A stretch of 64,000 nucleotides of DNA, taken from positions 62,001 through 126,000 of the forward strand of contig NZ_CP009454.1 of assembly GCF_000759475.1 (NCBI RefSeq), in the 5' to 3' direction. Shown in pieces: positions 45,115 to 55,608 of this stretch. The position numbers were made by a program, and so were the translations under genes. The DNA comes from Pantoea rwandensis. GTDB taxonomy: Bacteria > Pseudomonadota > Gammaproteobacteria > Enterobacterales > Enterobacteriaceae. Numbering within the stretch: position 1 is the stretch's first letter; each line of letters starts with the position of its first letter. The notes beneath the pieces were generated by a model. It was not told where the DNA came from. It ran no database searches and saw only the letters and a program-made list of their open reading frames with translations.

Positions 45115-48100
45115 TTAAAACTGCCACCTTACGCCCACGTTATAGCGCCACCCTTTGGCACCGTTGCCGCTGATCTCTTTGCGATAATCCGCCTCCGCAT
45201 ACAGTGAAACATCTTTCTGCAACGTGGCGGTTCCGCCTGCGCCCACTTCCCACATCTGCCCAAAGTGGCCGCTGGTGAAAGTGGCGCTCAATGCAGGGTT
45301 TTCCACCGAAGAGACGTTGGTGTCCACCGTGCCGCCCCAACCTTTGTAGTAATTGGCGCGCAGGTAAGGGGTGTACTGGCGGTTGCTGTCATCCGTCCAG
45401 GTGCGATCCAGCCTTGCGCCTAAACGTCCGATGGTCTGGTTGTAGTCGCCGTAGCGCACCTTGTTACCGTCTTCATCGGTAAAGTCGTTCATGTTCAGCT
45501 TCATGTACATCAACTGCGCCTGCGGCTCCAGTTTGTAGCCATCGCCAAGATCAAATGGATAACCGCTCTCCATTGAGGCCGTCCAGCCATGACCTTTTAG
45601 CTTCGCCTCTTGTTTTTGCCGTGCGATATCGGTTTCACCACGATGCCAGTCGAACGACAGCACGCCATCCAGATAGAACCCGTTTTGACGCTGCCAGGTG
45701 CCGTAAAAGGCCAGGCTGTCGCTGTCGAAGGTGGTGCTGCTGTAGCCGTCGGCGGCATCCGGTCGAATCCGCGTATTACCGCGCGTGTAGGCTAAGCCAC
45801 CGCGCAGGCTGTCTTTGTCACCGTCGAGGCGCAGAACGTTGCCACCCAGCTGCACCGCGCTGTAATCCAGATCGAAGTCGTAACCGTAATCACGGAAGCT
45901 CTGGTCACTTTTGTACTTCAGGTTGGAGCCGATGTAGCGCAGGAACATCTCGCCGCCCTCACCTTCCGGCCGTGTCTGCTCATGACGCAATTCGCCGAGA
46001 CGCTTATGCAAATCGTCGATAATCGCGGAGGTGTAATACGCCAGCCCAACCGGTGCGGAGATGTAGGAGGGTACCTGCGGCACCACTGCGGGACGCGTAT
46101 TGTAGGAGTGCTCAGAACCAAATGCATCGGTGATAATGGTCGATGGGCAACTGGCGCCATCTTCACACACGTAATAATTCGCCAGCCGGTAATCCCAATA
46201 ATTGTCGCCACTGCCGCTAACCAAACGCTGGCTGGGATCGGTACTGCCCGGTGCGAAAGTGTAGAGGCGGTATTGCCACGGCCCCGCAGCGAGATAGCCG
46301 TCTTTCAGGGCAAAACTATCAGGGCCAGCGTTACCCGCGACCTGTGCCAGTGAAATCCCCTCGTTACCCTCAATGCCGCCATTGCGATTTAAGTCCGTTA
46401 ATCCGCCGGTGCTGCTGTCGGTCAGTTTGACGTTGATCAGCGTGGTGCCGGTGGCATTACCCGTGACATTGAGATGGTCGGTGAACTGGTTGCTCAGCGC
46501 GCCACCTGCGTTAAGGTCAGTGATCAGATTAAGCTGACCGCCGCTGGAAGCCAGCGAACCATTGATATTCAAGGTGTTGCCCGGCGATCCCGCGCCGTTA
46601 GTCAGGTCGAGAATACCGGCGTTGTTCACCGTGAGTGAATTCGCCGTGCCGCCCGCTAACGTCGGATGCACATTGTTGCCCGCATACAGCGTTGAATTTT
46701 CATCGATATTAATGGTGCTGTGCGCCAGTTTGAGGTTATCCGTGAGCGTCCATTGGGTATCGGCAAAGTTGATGGTGCTCCAACCGCTGCCCAGGTTTAC
46801 CCCTTTATTGAGATCGTCAGCGCCCAGGCTGCCACCACGAGAATCGATCTGATTAAACGTCAGCGTATTTCCAGTTCCGCTGCCGCTGGTGAGGTGATAG
46901 GTGGTGCCGAGATCCACTTTACTGACCTCCGCGTTATTGTTATTGTCATTGCCCATGGTCAGGCTGCCGTTAAGCGATCCGCCCGTCCAGCGGAACACAT
47001 CGGACCCGCCGCCGGGGTTGATATCGCCGCGCACCTCCCCTTCGGTCAGCAGGATTTCATCATTAGCATTGCTGCCTGCCACCGCCACGGTTTGTGGATT
47101 GACGGTGATGATGTTGCCGAAGTTTTCGAAGAGGGTTTTGCCGCCGCGCAGATCCACCACCGGCGCGGTCAGACTGTTGGAGGTGAACGTCCCGGTGTTG
47201 ACGATAGTGCCCGCCGTGCTGGAGATCAGTGCCGATCCGCCCGCCGGATTATCGATCGTGACATCTGCGGCGGTGGTGACATTGCCGGTGGTGTTGGCGC
47301 GAATACCTGTGCCACCCGCGCCGGTGACATTAAATTGATAGCCCGAGCCCAGCGTTAAATCGCCACGGGTAGTCGATCCATCCGCATTGGCGATGTTCAA
47401 GCCGGTGCCGCTGCCTGACACATTGGTGGTCACCGTTGAGTCAGGATCAAACGGCACTGCGGTGCGGATACCGTTGCCATTCGCCACATTAAGCGTGAGG
47501 TTGCTCAAGCTAACATTTCTGAGTTCGGCGCGGTTTTCGATGCCGTTGCCGCTCCCCAGGACATTCACTGTGGCATCGCTGGCGCTGAGCGCGCTGGCAC
47601 CGTCATCGACCAGGATGCCGTGCGCACTGCCACGCGTGGTGATCACGGTATCGCTGCCGGTTAATGCCAGCTGTGCGCCGTCACTGATGCGCACGCCTGC
47701 CACACCATTATCGACATTGATCACGCCGCCTTTGGCCAGCGTGCTGCCGCTGCCAGACACATCCAACCCGGTGCCGTTCGCCACATTGACCGTGCCGTTA
47801 TTGGTCAGTGTGCTGCCCGCGCGCGAGCGGATACCGATATTGTTGCTGCCGGTGAGGTCTACCGTGCCGTTGTTGACTACCGTGGCACCGTTGGTGACAT
47901 CAAAGCCGATGGCATTACTGCCTGCACCACTGAGATTGGCATTGCTGGTAACGATAGTGGCTGCTGACGTGCCATCCAGCGCGTTGCTCAGATCGGTGCG
48001 CAGATTATTGACCAGCACACCGACGGCACGATTGCCGCTCAGGTTAATGCTGCTGCCGCTATCAAGTGTGGTCGCGCCGCCGCCTTCGGTACGGATCGCG

Positions 48101-51100
48101 GTGCTGCCCTGGCCGCTGGCGGTAAGATTGACATTCGCCGTGTTCAGCGTGCTGCCACGGCCAGAGACGATCACGCCGGTGCTGTTGGCAGCGCTGGCGG
48201 TGAGCGTCGCTGGGTTGCTGAAGCTCAGCCCTGCACCATCATCAATACGGTATCCGCTGGAATTCAGCGTATTCACGTCCAGCGCGTTGGCGGCAGAGTT
48301 GATACGTGAACCACTGCCCGCCGCGTGATAAGCAATCTGATCGCTGCTGTTGAAGTTAGGCGCCGAGCCAGCCGCGATATTCACCAATGCGCCGTTGAGT
48401 GCTTCCGCGCCTATCGCACCAGTACCGTTAAGATTCAAGTTGCCACTGTTGAGGTTAGCAATCGCCCGGTTACCGCTGGCGCTTACGCCCCTGCTGCGGT
48501 TGGTGGCACTGCCGCCGTTGACATTGATATTGCCGCTGTTGTTAGCCGTGGTATTGGCCGTGCTGCCGCTGCTGTTGAGCGCAATGCCGGTTCCGCCGTC
48601 ATTAATATTGATGTTACCGCTGTTGGTGCCAGTCGCACCGCTCTCCACGCGTATGCCGGTGGCATTCGCGCCGCTGAAAGTAATGTCGCCGGTGTTATTG
48701 AGCTGGGCCCGATTGCGTGCCAGATAGCCGATCAACCCGCTTTGCGACGAATTGAGTGCCGCTGCAGAACTCAACGTGGTGCTGGCCACGGGCGCCCCGC
48801 TGTTGCTGCCCGCCAGCGTATGTTTCTGCCCATCGACAATCGCGCCAATGGCGTTATTGCCGGTGAGGTTGATAGTGGTGTCATTGTCGATGGTGCCTGT
48901 TGCGCCGCCTTCGATGTTGACGCCGGTCGCCCCCGCACCACTGACGTTCAGCGTGGCATTGCGGGTGTTCACTTCGGTACCGCCTGTGCCGCTGCCGTTT
49001 ACCGCCACAGAACCCGCACCTGATGCCGTGAGCGACAGATCCGTGCCATCAAAATCTGCGCCCTGCTCAACGCGGAACAGTGTCGAATTGGAAGTCGTGA
49101 CATTGAAGGGATTATTGCCCGCCACGTTGATGCGCGCATTCGGGCCATAGGCAAAGAAAGCGATTTGATTGCTGCCGTTGCTGAACGTCGGTATCGCGTT
49201 GGCATCAACTTCCACTGTGGCATTGCCGCGCGCGTGCACGCCAATCGCGCCCGTGCCGCTTAGATTCACCGGACCGTTGACGTCCGCGCTCGCCTGCCCG
49301 GAGCCCTGACCTTCCACCCACACCCCAAAGTTACGCGTGCCGCTGGCCGGATCGGCCCCCCCGGCCACGTTGATGGCCCCCGTTGAGCTGGCAGACGCGG
49401 TATTGCCATTGGTGGCAACCACCTTCACACCCGTACCGTTGACGCCGTTAAGGTTGATGGTGCCACTGTTATCGATGGTGCCGCTGCTGTTCGTCACCAG
49501 CATCCCCACGTTCTCACGCGGCACGCTCGCGGCAGCACCATTCACATCAATAGTGCCGTTATTGACCATGGTGACGCCGCTGGCTCCCGTTGCAGACATG
49601 CCTGCCGCGTTCTGCACCTTTGAGCCAATCACGATATTGCCGTTGTTGATCGCTCTGCCGTGGGCCACCAGCGCAATCCCGCTGGTGAGTCCACTTTGAT
49701 TCATCGCGGTATCCGCTACGCTGTCGGTCAGACTATTTTGCGGGCCACGGCCAATATAAATTTGCCCATCGGCATTGTTGGTGAAGAGGGAGGTCGGTGC
49801 TGTCAGCAGCACACCAGAGGCGGTGCCGCGTGCGCTGGAACCATTTACGCCAACGTTGATATTGCCGCTGTTGCTGGATGTCGCCTCATCTTCCAGCCGA
49901 ATCCCCGCCACGCCATACTGCGAGTTACTGCCGATGGTAGCGAGATTCACGATGCCGTTGTTGTTAAACGCGCTGCCGCTCTGCACCAGCACACCGTTGG
50001 CACCATAACCGGTGGAGCCGATGCCGGTGCCATCCTGACGATTGAGGAACCCGCCATTAATGACGCCAGTGGTGCTGGTGCTGCCACTGCTCTGGTCAGA
50101 GAGCACCAGTGCCGTGCCGTTATTGGCGAGGGTGCCGCGGCTGGCGAGCTTGCCATCAATCACCGCCTGCGCGCCGTTGGAGGCTTTAATCGCCCCGCCT
50201 GTCGAACCCACGACTTCCAGTGTGTTGCCCGCCGCGAGATTGACACGAGCGTCTGGGCCATCGGCATTGACCACGATGCGGTTGCCAATCGGCTGCGTGA
50301 CCTCATCCGGCGGCGTGGCGCTGACGTCGTACACAATATTGCCATTGGTGACGGTAACCGCTTTGTTGAACTCGGTCAGGTAGTTGGCTTTATCCAGATT
50401 GCCCGTCTGCAACTGACCAATCAGCCAGTTATTGTAAGTCTGCAATTCGCTGGCGCTGGTGACGGTGAAGGTGTGTGTGACGCCATCCAGCGTTTGCACA
50501 TTCACGCTGCCGTTGTAGGTCGCAAGGTTCTGCACCTGAAAGGATTGCGTGGCGCCTGCACCATCCGGTGTCGCGGCAGTGCCGAAGAAGCTGATGCGAT
50601 TGTTGGAATTCCAGTTCAGCGTGCTGTTGCTGCCCACCTGAAACAGCGTGGTTTGCTTCGCTGCCATGCTCCAGCTGTTGGTGCTGGCGCTGCTGGCGGC
50701 ATTCGCTTGCCCAATATTCACATCAAGCAGGCCACCGTTGGAAACATCCGCGATGCGCGTGTTGATGTATTGATCGCCGTTAACGTTGACCACGTCCGGC
50801 ACGGCGGTATCGGAAGTCACTGGCGTTTGTGCCACCAGGCTGGCGGAGTTGTAGACCTGGAAGGTGGTGTTACCGCCCGTGGTCGGATCGGGTACGGTGA
50901 TGGCGAAGTTCTGCGGACCGGGATCAAGACGCGTCTGATTCAGAAACTGCGCACCCGATGTAATATTCACCTGCCCCAGGCTCGAACTCACTGAACCATC
51001 CGTTCCCGGGGCAAAATCTGGATTGCCGGTTAGCGTTTCATTGCTGCCGTTGACGTTAATATTCTGCTCGCCAAAAAGGTTGTCATTCACCTGCGGTGAA

Positions 51101-51198
51101 TAGCTTCCCAACGTAATGGCTTGCGCGCTTATTGCCGGATAAAACAGCGCTTGCGCGGCTAATATTCCGAACGCAATCGGATTTAATGTGAACTTCAT
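45115..51198 (-). CDS. Giant autotransporter (type Va), AIDA/pertactin-like
   Basis: This 2027-residue protein has a 27-residue Sec signal (MKFTLNPIAFGILAAQALFY, then PAISAQA). A Gly/Asn/Ser/Thr-rich passenger of ~1600 residues has NNGxIN and GATGIxVESGA-type repeats that should form a right-handed beta-helix. A pertactin-like junction runs about 1460-1640. A 12-stranded barrel covers roughly the last 290 residues, ending in GVRWQF with terminal Phe. Two homologous modules occur at about residues 669-850 and 946-1110 (NQIAFFAYGPNARIN and DQIAYHAAGSGSRIN). No protease or lipase motif is evident; adhesion or aggregation is a guess. GGAGGAAGT precedes the ATG. Long open frames on the plus strand here are shadows. 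Confidence 0.95.
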   Translation of the reverse strand: MKFTLNPIAFGILAAQALFYPAISAQAITLGSYSPQVNDNLFGEQNINVNGSNETLTGNPDFAPGTDGSVSSSLGQVNITSGAQFLNQTRLDPGPQNFAITVPDPTTGGNTTFQVYNSASLVAQTPVTSDTAVPDVVNVNGDQYINTRIADVSNGGLLDVNIGQANAASSASTNSWSMAAKQTTLFQVGSNSTLNWNSNNRISFFGTAATPDGAGATQSFQVQNLATYNGSVNVQTLDGVTHTFTVTSASELQTYNNWLIGQLQTGNLDKANYLTEFNKAVTVTNGNIVYDVSATPPDEVTQPIGNRIVVNADGPDARVNLAAGNTLEVVGSTGGAIKASNGAQAVIDGKLASRGTLANNGTALVLSDQSSGSTSTTGVINGGFLNRQDGTGIGSTGYGANGVLVQSGSAFNNNGIVNLATIGSNSQYGVAGIRLEDEATSSNSGNINVGVNGSSARGTASGVLLTAPTSLFTNNADGQIYIGRGPQNSLTDSVADTAMNQSGLTSGIALVAHGRAINNGNIVIGSKVQNAAGMSATGASGVTMVNNGTIDVNGAAASVPRENVGMLVTNSSGTIDNSGTINLNGVNGTGVKVVATNGNTASASSTGAINVAGGADPASGTRNFGVWVEGQGSGQASADVNGPVNLSGTGAIGVHARGNATVEVDANAIPTFSNGSNQIAFFAYGPNARINVAGNNPFNVTTSNSTLFRVEQGADFDGTDLSLTASGAGSVAVNGSGTGGTEVNTRNATLNVSGAGATGVNIEGGATGTIDNDTTINLTGNNAIGAIVDGQKHTLAGSNSGAPVASTTLSSAAALNSSQSGLIGYLARNRAQLNNTGDITFSGANATGIRVESGATGTNSGNININDGGTGIALNSSGSTANTTANNSGNINVNGGSATNRSRGVSASGNRAIANLNSGNLNLNGTGAIGAEALNGALVNIAAGSAPNFNSSDQIAYHAAGSGSRINSAANALDVNTLNSSGYRIDDGAGLSFSNPATLTASAANSTGVIVSGRGSTLNTANVNLTASGQGSTAIRTEGGGATTLDSGSSINLSGNRAVGVLVNNLRTDLSNALDGTSAATIVTSNANLSGAGSNAIGFDVTNGATVVNNGTVDLTGSNNIGIRSRAGSTLTNNGTVNVANGTGLDVSGSGSTLAKGGVINVDNGVAGVRISDGAQLALTGSDTVITTRGSAHGILVDDGASALSASDATVNVLGSGNGIENRAELRNVSLSNLTLNVANGNGIRTAVPFDPDSTVTTNVSGSGTGLNIANADGSTTRGDLTLGSGYQFNVTGAGGTGIRANTTGNVTTAADVTIDNPAGGSALISSTAGTIVNTGTFTSNSLTAPVVDLRGGKTLFENFGNIITVNPQTVAVAGSNANDEILLTEGEVRGDINPGGGSDVFRWTGGSLNGSLTMGNDNNNNAEVSKVDLGTTYHLTSGSGTGNTLTFNQIDSRGGSLGADDLNKGVNLGSGWSTINFADTQWTLTDNLKLAHSTINIDENSTLYAGNNVHPTLAGGTANSLTVNNAGILDLTNGAGSPGNTLNINGSLASSGGQLNLITDLNAGGALSNQFTDHLNVTGNATGTTLINVKLTDSSTGGLTDLNRNGGIEGNEGISLAQVAGNAGPDSFALKDGYLAAGPWQYRLYTFAPGSTDPSQRLVSGSGDNYWDYRLANYYVCEDGASCPSTIITDAFGSEHSYNTRPAVVPQVPSYISAPVGLAYYTSAIIDDLHKRLGELRHEQTRPEGEGGEMFLRYIGSNLKYKSDQSFRDYGYDFDLDYSAVQLGGNVLRLDGDKDSLRGGLAYTRGNTRIRPDAADGYSSTTFDSDSLAFYGTWQRQNGFYLDGVLSFDWHRGETDIARQKQEAKLKGHGWTASMESGYPFDLGDGYKLEPQAQLMYMKLNMNDFTDEDGNKVRYGDYNQTIGRLGARLDRTWTDDSNRQYTPYLRANYYKGWGGTVDTNVSSVENPALSATFTSGHFGQMWEVGAGGTATLQKDVSLYAEADYRKEISGNGAKGWRYNVGVRWQF

Positions 51199-51767
51199 AC
51201 TTCCTCCAGTGGGCGTGCAGCGTCCACGCTGTTATTGCAACAGCGTTAAATTCATCGCGAGGGGATAAAGCGGCAGGAATAACACCAACCCCGATGTGCA
51301 ATTCATTTCAGAGAACCACTGTGTGAAGAAAGTCTGGTGCAGCGAATAAAGAGTTAATTCTGTTTTTATAGATTAATTGGTTTTAGGTATAGACTTTTCT
51401 GCCATCGGACGCAAAAGGTAATTCGGGATAACCCGTTGTCATCATGGCGAAATATTTGTGAGGCGGGAAATACTTTGGGCGATAATTGAGTCCAGAAGTC
51501 TACAATCATTAGCTTGCTATCTTATTAATAATTTCTTTATTTTTCCTTAGCAGTTTACTTACGAATGGCACGGCATTATTGGCAGCATTAGCACCAGGCT
51601 AAGCGATACGGTGAAATGCAAAAAACGTGACAAAGATCACATTTTCGAGCGCACGATATCGAGGGGGACACCGGCTTTTCCCCACTGCTGCGGGCGATAT
51701 CAGACTCACTTTCCGGTCCACCGCAGCGACACAATACGTTGCGCCACTACGGTGAACAGCGACGATG
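51199..51767. promoter_or_regulatory. Long promoter region of the autotransporter gene
   Basis: This 569-bp stretch lies between the autotransporter start and the end of murP. Positions about 51340-51560 are AT-rich, as expected of an H-NS-silenced surface-protein promoter. A CRP-like site is at 51626-51641. No gene was recognised; the frame at 51611-51808 has no ribosome-binding site or family resemblance. Confidence 0.4.
51626..51641. promoter_or_regulatory. CRP-like site far upstream of the autotransporter
   Basis: CGTGACAAAGATCACA has one perfect and one nearly perfect CRP half-site with a six-base spacer. It is about 430 bp from the autotransporter start, so its target is uncertain. Confidence 0.45.
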
Positions 51768-53207
51768 TCAGCTTAAATCGACGCCTTTGGTCCCGCCCCA
51801 CCAGGTGAAGGCAAATCCGCCGACCCACGCGACAATTAACCCCGCGAGATAGACTGCCATACCGGCAAAGATCCCCTGTGAAGAGGTCATCAGCGGCAGC
51901 GTAACCAATCCGGAAGGCCCAAACACCGTATTCATCCCCACCGGCAGACCGAGCCAGGCCACCAAGCCAATGAAGAATCCACCCAACGCACCGCCACAAC
52001 AGGCAGTAATAAATGGCTTCAGGCGCGGCAGCGTAACGCCATAAATTAAAGGTTCGCCCACGCCCAACAGGCCCGGCACGATTGCGCCTTTGATTTGCGT
52101 ACGCAGCAGAGAATGCTTTTCGGCCTTGCACCACAGCGCCAATGACGCGCCCACCTGGCCTGCGCCCGCCATCGCCAGAATCGGGAATAGCGAGTTGAAT
52201 CCCTGAGTTTCCATCAACGCGAAATAGACCGGGATAAAGCCCTGATGAATCCCGAACATCACCGCAATCAAAAACAGACCGGCCAAAATAGCGCAGCCAA
52301 AGGGATTGTTATTGAGATGAATAAACAACCACGACATGCCTTTAAATAACTCACCGCCAATCGGCATAATCACCATAAAGGTAATGGCACCGGTAATTAA
52401 TAACGTGAGTAACGATGTCAAAATCATGTCGAGATTATCGGGGATAATTTTACGCAGTTGTTTCTCAATCCACGCACCGAATATCGCCGCCAATAATACG
52501 CCGATAATATTGCCGCGCGGGTCAATCGCCATGCCAAAGAAATCTGACATTCCGCTGTAATAACCCACCGTGGCTTTTGGCATATAACCCAGCACAAACA
52601 GCGAGGCGATAATGGCACCGTTCACTCCAGTGCCACCAAAGGCTTTCTGCGCGTTATAGCCAATCAGGATACTGAGGAAGGTAAACAGCCCCTTGCCGAA
52701 CACTTTCATGTAGGCCACGGTATCCAGCAGCCACTGCGCATGTTCGCCGGGCTGGTTGAGGTGGAAAATCTGCTCAATCAGCGTGGCAAATCCCAGCAGC
52801 AAACCGGCACCGATAAAACCGGGGATCAAGGGTGTGAAGATGGTGGCAAAACAGGAAAGAAAACGGTGCAGTGCGCTGGTTTGCTTCGCTTTCATCTGCT
52901 GCTTTTGAGCGGCGGCAAGGGTGCTGAGATCCTGCGGCTTTTCCGTTTCATCGTTATTCAGTAATCCCTGCATTTTCTCTGCGGCAGTTTGCGCTTTGCC
53001 GGGACCAAGAACGATTTGCAGTTGCGCATCGCTGTCGATCACCCCCAGTACGCCGGGCAGCGTTTTCAACCTTGCGTGATCCACCAGAGCGGCATCCGCG
53101 AGCGTGAGGCGCAGGCGCGTCATGCAGTTACCGCACTGCACGATGTTATGCGCGCCTCCTACCGCTTGCAGGATATCGCGCAGCAGTCCTTCGGTGATGG
53201 CGGCCAT
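51768..53207 (-). CDS. murP: PTS N-acetylmuramic acid transporter, EIIBC
   Basis: This 479-residue membrane protein has an N-terminal EIIB domain with the phosphorylated cysteine in [12 protein letters not shown] (first or second Cys) and a C-terminal EIIC domain of about ten membrane segments. [40 protein letters not shown] and [20 protein letters not shown] are typical of the glucose/sucrose EIIC group. It imports MurNAc and phosphorylates it at C6, using EIIA-Glc of the Crr type because no EIIA domain is attached. Its ATG shares one base with the murQ stop. Confidence 0.93.
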   Translation of the reverse strand: MAAITEGLLRDILQAVGGAHNIVQCGNCMTRLRLTLADAALVDHARLKTLPGVLGVIDSDAQLQIVLGPGKAQTAAEKMQGLLNNDETEKPQDLSTLAAAQKQQMKAKQTSALHRFLSCFATIFTPLIPGFIGAGLLLGFATLIEQIFHLNQPGEHAQWLLDTVAYMKVFGKGLFTFLSILIGYNAQKAFGGTGVNGAIIASLFVLGYMPKATVGYYSGMSDFFGMAIDPRGNIIGVLLAAIFGAWIEKQLRKIIPDNLDMILTSLLTLLITGAITFMVIMPIGGELFKGMSWLFIHLNNNPFGCAILAGLFLIAVMFGIHQGFIPVYFALMETQGFNSLFPILAMAGAGQVGASLALWCKAEKHSLLRTQIKGAIVPGLLGVGEPLIYGVTLPRLKPFITACCGGALGGFFIGLVAWLGLPVGMNTVFGPSGLVTLPLMTSSQGIFAGMAVYLAGLIVAWVGGFAFTWWGGTKGVDLS

Positions 53208-54118
53208 TATTGCGCTCCTGCGTCACGCAATGCGTTACGGATAAAGCCGCTGTTTTGCTTCAGCAGCGCTTTGGCTTCGTTGGCATCCAATCCTGCCAGC
53301 ACCATCACAATGGCGGTTTTGCAGTGCCCATGACACGCGTTCAGCGCCTGCTGCGCGGTGGCTTCGTCGCAGTCAGTGGCCTGTTTCACGATATTGATTT
53401 GGCGCTGCACCAGCTTTTGGTTGGTGGCTTCAACATCGACCATCAGGTTGCCATACACCTTGCCACTGCGGATCATGGCACCAGTGGTCAGCATATTGAG
53501 CACCAGCTTTTGCGCTGTACCCGCTTTCATGCGCGAGGAACCGGTGACGACTTCTGGCCCCACCACCGGGGTGAGCGCCACATCGGCGGCTTGCGACATG
53601 GGGCTGTTGGGATTGCAAGTTAATGCCGCGCTGAAAGCACCCTGCTGTTTCGCATAGGCTAACGCGCCCAATACATAGGGCGTACGGCCACTGGCAGCAA
53701 TCCCCACCAGTACATCATTAGCGTTGAAATCGATGTCCTTTAAATCCTGTGCGCCCTGTTCGACGTTATCTTCCGCGTTCTCCACCGCCTGCAAAATCGC
53801 GGTGTGGCCGCCAGCAATTAAACCGACGACCTGCGAGCGCGGCGTGCCGAAAGTTGGCGGACACTCACTGGCATCGAGAATACCGAGACGGCCCGACGTG
53901 CCCGCTCCGCAATAAATGAGGCGTCCGCCTTTGCTGAAGGCTGCGGTAATCGCATCCACCACCTGTGCGATCTGCGGCACAATTGCCTCCACCGCCAGCG
54001 CCACTTTTTTGTCTTCATCATTGATGACGCGCAGCATCGCTTCGGTGGATAGCTCGTCAATGTTTTGGCTCGCCGGGTTACGGCCTTCGGTGATCATCTG
54101 GCTGAGGTCAATCTGCAT
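53207..54118 (-). CDS. murQ: N-acetylmuramic acid 6-phosphate etherase
   Basis: This 303-residue SIS-domain lyase has [20 protein letters not shown] (residues ~65-84, SIS phosphosugar loop), a catalytic glutamate in ASECPPTFG, and [15 protein letters not shown] as second SIS motif. A UBA-like three-helix tail ends the protein ([20 protein letters not shown]). It cleaves the D-lactyl ether of MurNAc-6-P to give GlcNAc-6-P. GTG at 54121 directly precedes ATG 54118; ATG with AGGAG six bases upstream is chosen. It overlaps murP by one base. The usual divergent regulator murR is absent here. Confidence 0.95.
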   Translation of the reverse strand: MQIDLSQMITEGRNPASQNIDELSTEAMLRVINDEDKKVALAVEAIVPQIAQVVDAITAAFSKGGRLIYCGAGTSGRLGILDASECPPTFGTPRSQVVGLIAGGHTAILQAVENAEDNVEQGAQDLKDIDFNANDVLVGIAASGRTPYVLGALAYAKQQGAFSAALTCNPNSPMSQAADVALTPVVGPEVVTGSSRMKAGTAQKLVLNMLTTGAMIRSGKVYGNLMVDVEATNQKLVQRQINIVKQATDCDEATAQQALNACHGHCKTAIVMVLAGLDANEAKALLKQNSGFIRNALRDAGAQ

Positions 54119-54145
54119 CACGCACTCCTGTGAAAGAATAATTTA

Positions 54146-54171
54146 TTCAAAAAACTATAACCCATTTTGAA
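54146..54171. promoter_or_regulatory. Inverted repeat in the murQ promoter
   Basis: TTCAAAA and TTTTGAA arms, 12 bases apart, lie 28-53 bp upstream of the murQ start. This position suits an operator. A MurR-like repressor would be expected, but its gene is not in the window. Confidence 0.4.
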
Positions 54172-54224
54172 TTGTTAATTCCTGCCTGGCGGTCAAGTTT
54201 TTGGACTTTTTACTGAAGCAGACG

Positions 54225-54250
54225 AAAAAAACCCGCCGGATGGCGGGTTT
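54225..54250 (-). terminator. Rho-independent terminator of gltP
   Basis: On the minus strand ACCCGCC and GGCGGGT form a stem around ATCC, followed by a run of seven T. It lies about 57 bp beyond the gltP stop. Confidence 0.85.
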
Positions 54251-54306
54251 AAGAAATTGAACGATGTCTGAGGTTCCGAAGTCGCCATTAAAGCGACCGT
54301 TATGCC

Positions 54307-55608
54307 TTAACTGGCTTTCTGCGTGCGCAGTTCCAGCTCGTAGGCTTCGGCTTGTTGGGTGTCGAACTGGTTTTCCCAGCGAGCAATGACCAGCACTGCC
54401 AGCGCATTACCGATCACGTTCAATGCGGTACGCGCCATATCCATGATGCGGTCCACACCGGCGATAAACGCCAGACCTTCCAATGGAATACCCACGCTGC
54501 CCAGCGTTGCCAGCAGCACCACGAAGGACACGCCCGGTACGCCAGCAATCCCTTTCGAGGTCACCATCAGCGTCAACACCAGAATGATTTCATCGGTCAG
54601 CGACAGATCGATTCCATAGAGCTGTGCGATAAAGATCGCCGCGATGCTCTGATACAGCGTTGAACCATCGAGATTGAATGAGTAACCGGTCGGCACCACG
54701 AAGCTGGTGATGGCTTTCGGCGCACCGTAGGCTTCCATCTTCTGCATAATGCGTGGCAGCACGGTTTCTGAACTGGAAGTGGAATAGGCCAGAATCAGCT
54801 CATCTTTCAGGATGCGCATCAGCGTGGTAATACGCAGTTTACACATGCGCGCGACCGTTCCCAGCACCACGAAGGCAAAGAACAGAATCGCCACGTACAC
54901 CAGCAGCACCAGCTTGGCCAGCGGATAAAGCGAGGCAAAACCAAAGTTAGCGATAGTGACCGCAATCAGCGCGAACACGCCGACTGGCGCATAACGCATG
55001 ATCATGTGCGTCACTTTAAACATGGTTTCAGACACGGAACGGAACACGGTCACCAGCGGATCACGATGTTCTGAAGGCAGCGCTGACAAGCCCATACCAA
55101 ACAGCACCGAGAAGAAGATGATTGGCAGCATATCGCCCTTCACCAGCGAAGCGAAAATGTTCTGCGGGATCAGCGACAGAATGGTGGTCACCAGACCGTG
55201 AGGGGCACCCTGCACCGCTTCCGTAGTGGCTTCGTATTTAGAGATGTCCACCGTTACCAGCGTCGACATATCAATGCCACTACCGGGCTGGAATACGTTG
55301 GCCAGCGTAATGCCGACCACAATGGCAATGGTGGTGATCACTTCAAAATAGACGATGGTTTTGACACCAATACGTCCCAGCTTTTTCGCATCGCCGACGC
55401 CAGCAATGCCGACGATCAGAGATGAAATCACAATCGGCACCACAATCATCTTGATCAGATGAATAAAGATGTCGCCTGCAGGGGTAAGAATGTTAGTGAT
55501 TAACCATTCACGATCGTCTGGCTGATTATGCAGCACGGTCCCGACGACAACGCCGAGAATCAGGGCAATTAAAATTTGCCAGGCAAGGGTGAGCTTAAAA
55601 CCTTTCAT
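54307..55608 (-). CDS. gltP: Proton/glutamate-aspartate symporter GltP
   Basis: This 433-residue transporter belongs to the DAACS (dicarboxylate/amino acid:cation symporter) family. It shows the serine-rich reentrant motif AYSTSSSETVLPRIM, the NMDGT-like segment SFNLDGSTLYQ and the conserved GVPGVSFVVLLATLGSVGIP. Blocks such as IFIHLIKMIVVPIVISSLIVG are as in E. coli GltP (437 residues). It takes up glutamate and aspartate with protons. As in E. coli, acs lies nearby, but the nrf genes that separate them there are absent. A 581-bp region divides it from the divergent acs gene. Confidence 0.93.
   Translation of the reverse strand: MKGFKLTLAWQILIALILGVVVGTVLHNQPDDREWLITNILTPAGDIFIHLIKMIVVPIVISSLIVGIAGVGDAKKLGRIGVKTIVYFEVITTIAIVVGITLANVFQPGSGIDMSTLVTVDISKYEATTEAVQGAPHGLVTTILSLIPQNIFASLVKGDMLPIIFFSVLFGMGLSALPSEHRDPLVTVFRSVSETMFKVTHMIMRYAPVGVFALIAVTIANFGFASLYPLAKLVLLVYVAILFFAFVVLGTVARMCKLRITTLMRILKDELILAYSTSSSETVLPRIMQKMEAYGAPKAITSFVVPTGYSFNLDGSTLYQSIAAIFIAQLYGIDLSLTDEIILVLTLMVTSKGIAGVPGVSFVVLLATLGSVGIPLEGLAFIAGVDRIMDMARTALNVIGNALAVLVIARWENQFDTQQAEAYELELRTQKAS

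Noticed and set aside
47387..50994. Long plus-strand open frames (313, 232 and 444 codons) inside the autotransporter region
   Set aside because: They lie antisense to a gene with clear signal peptide, passenger and barrel, lack ribosome-binding sites and consist of low-complexity translations of the repeated passenger.
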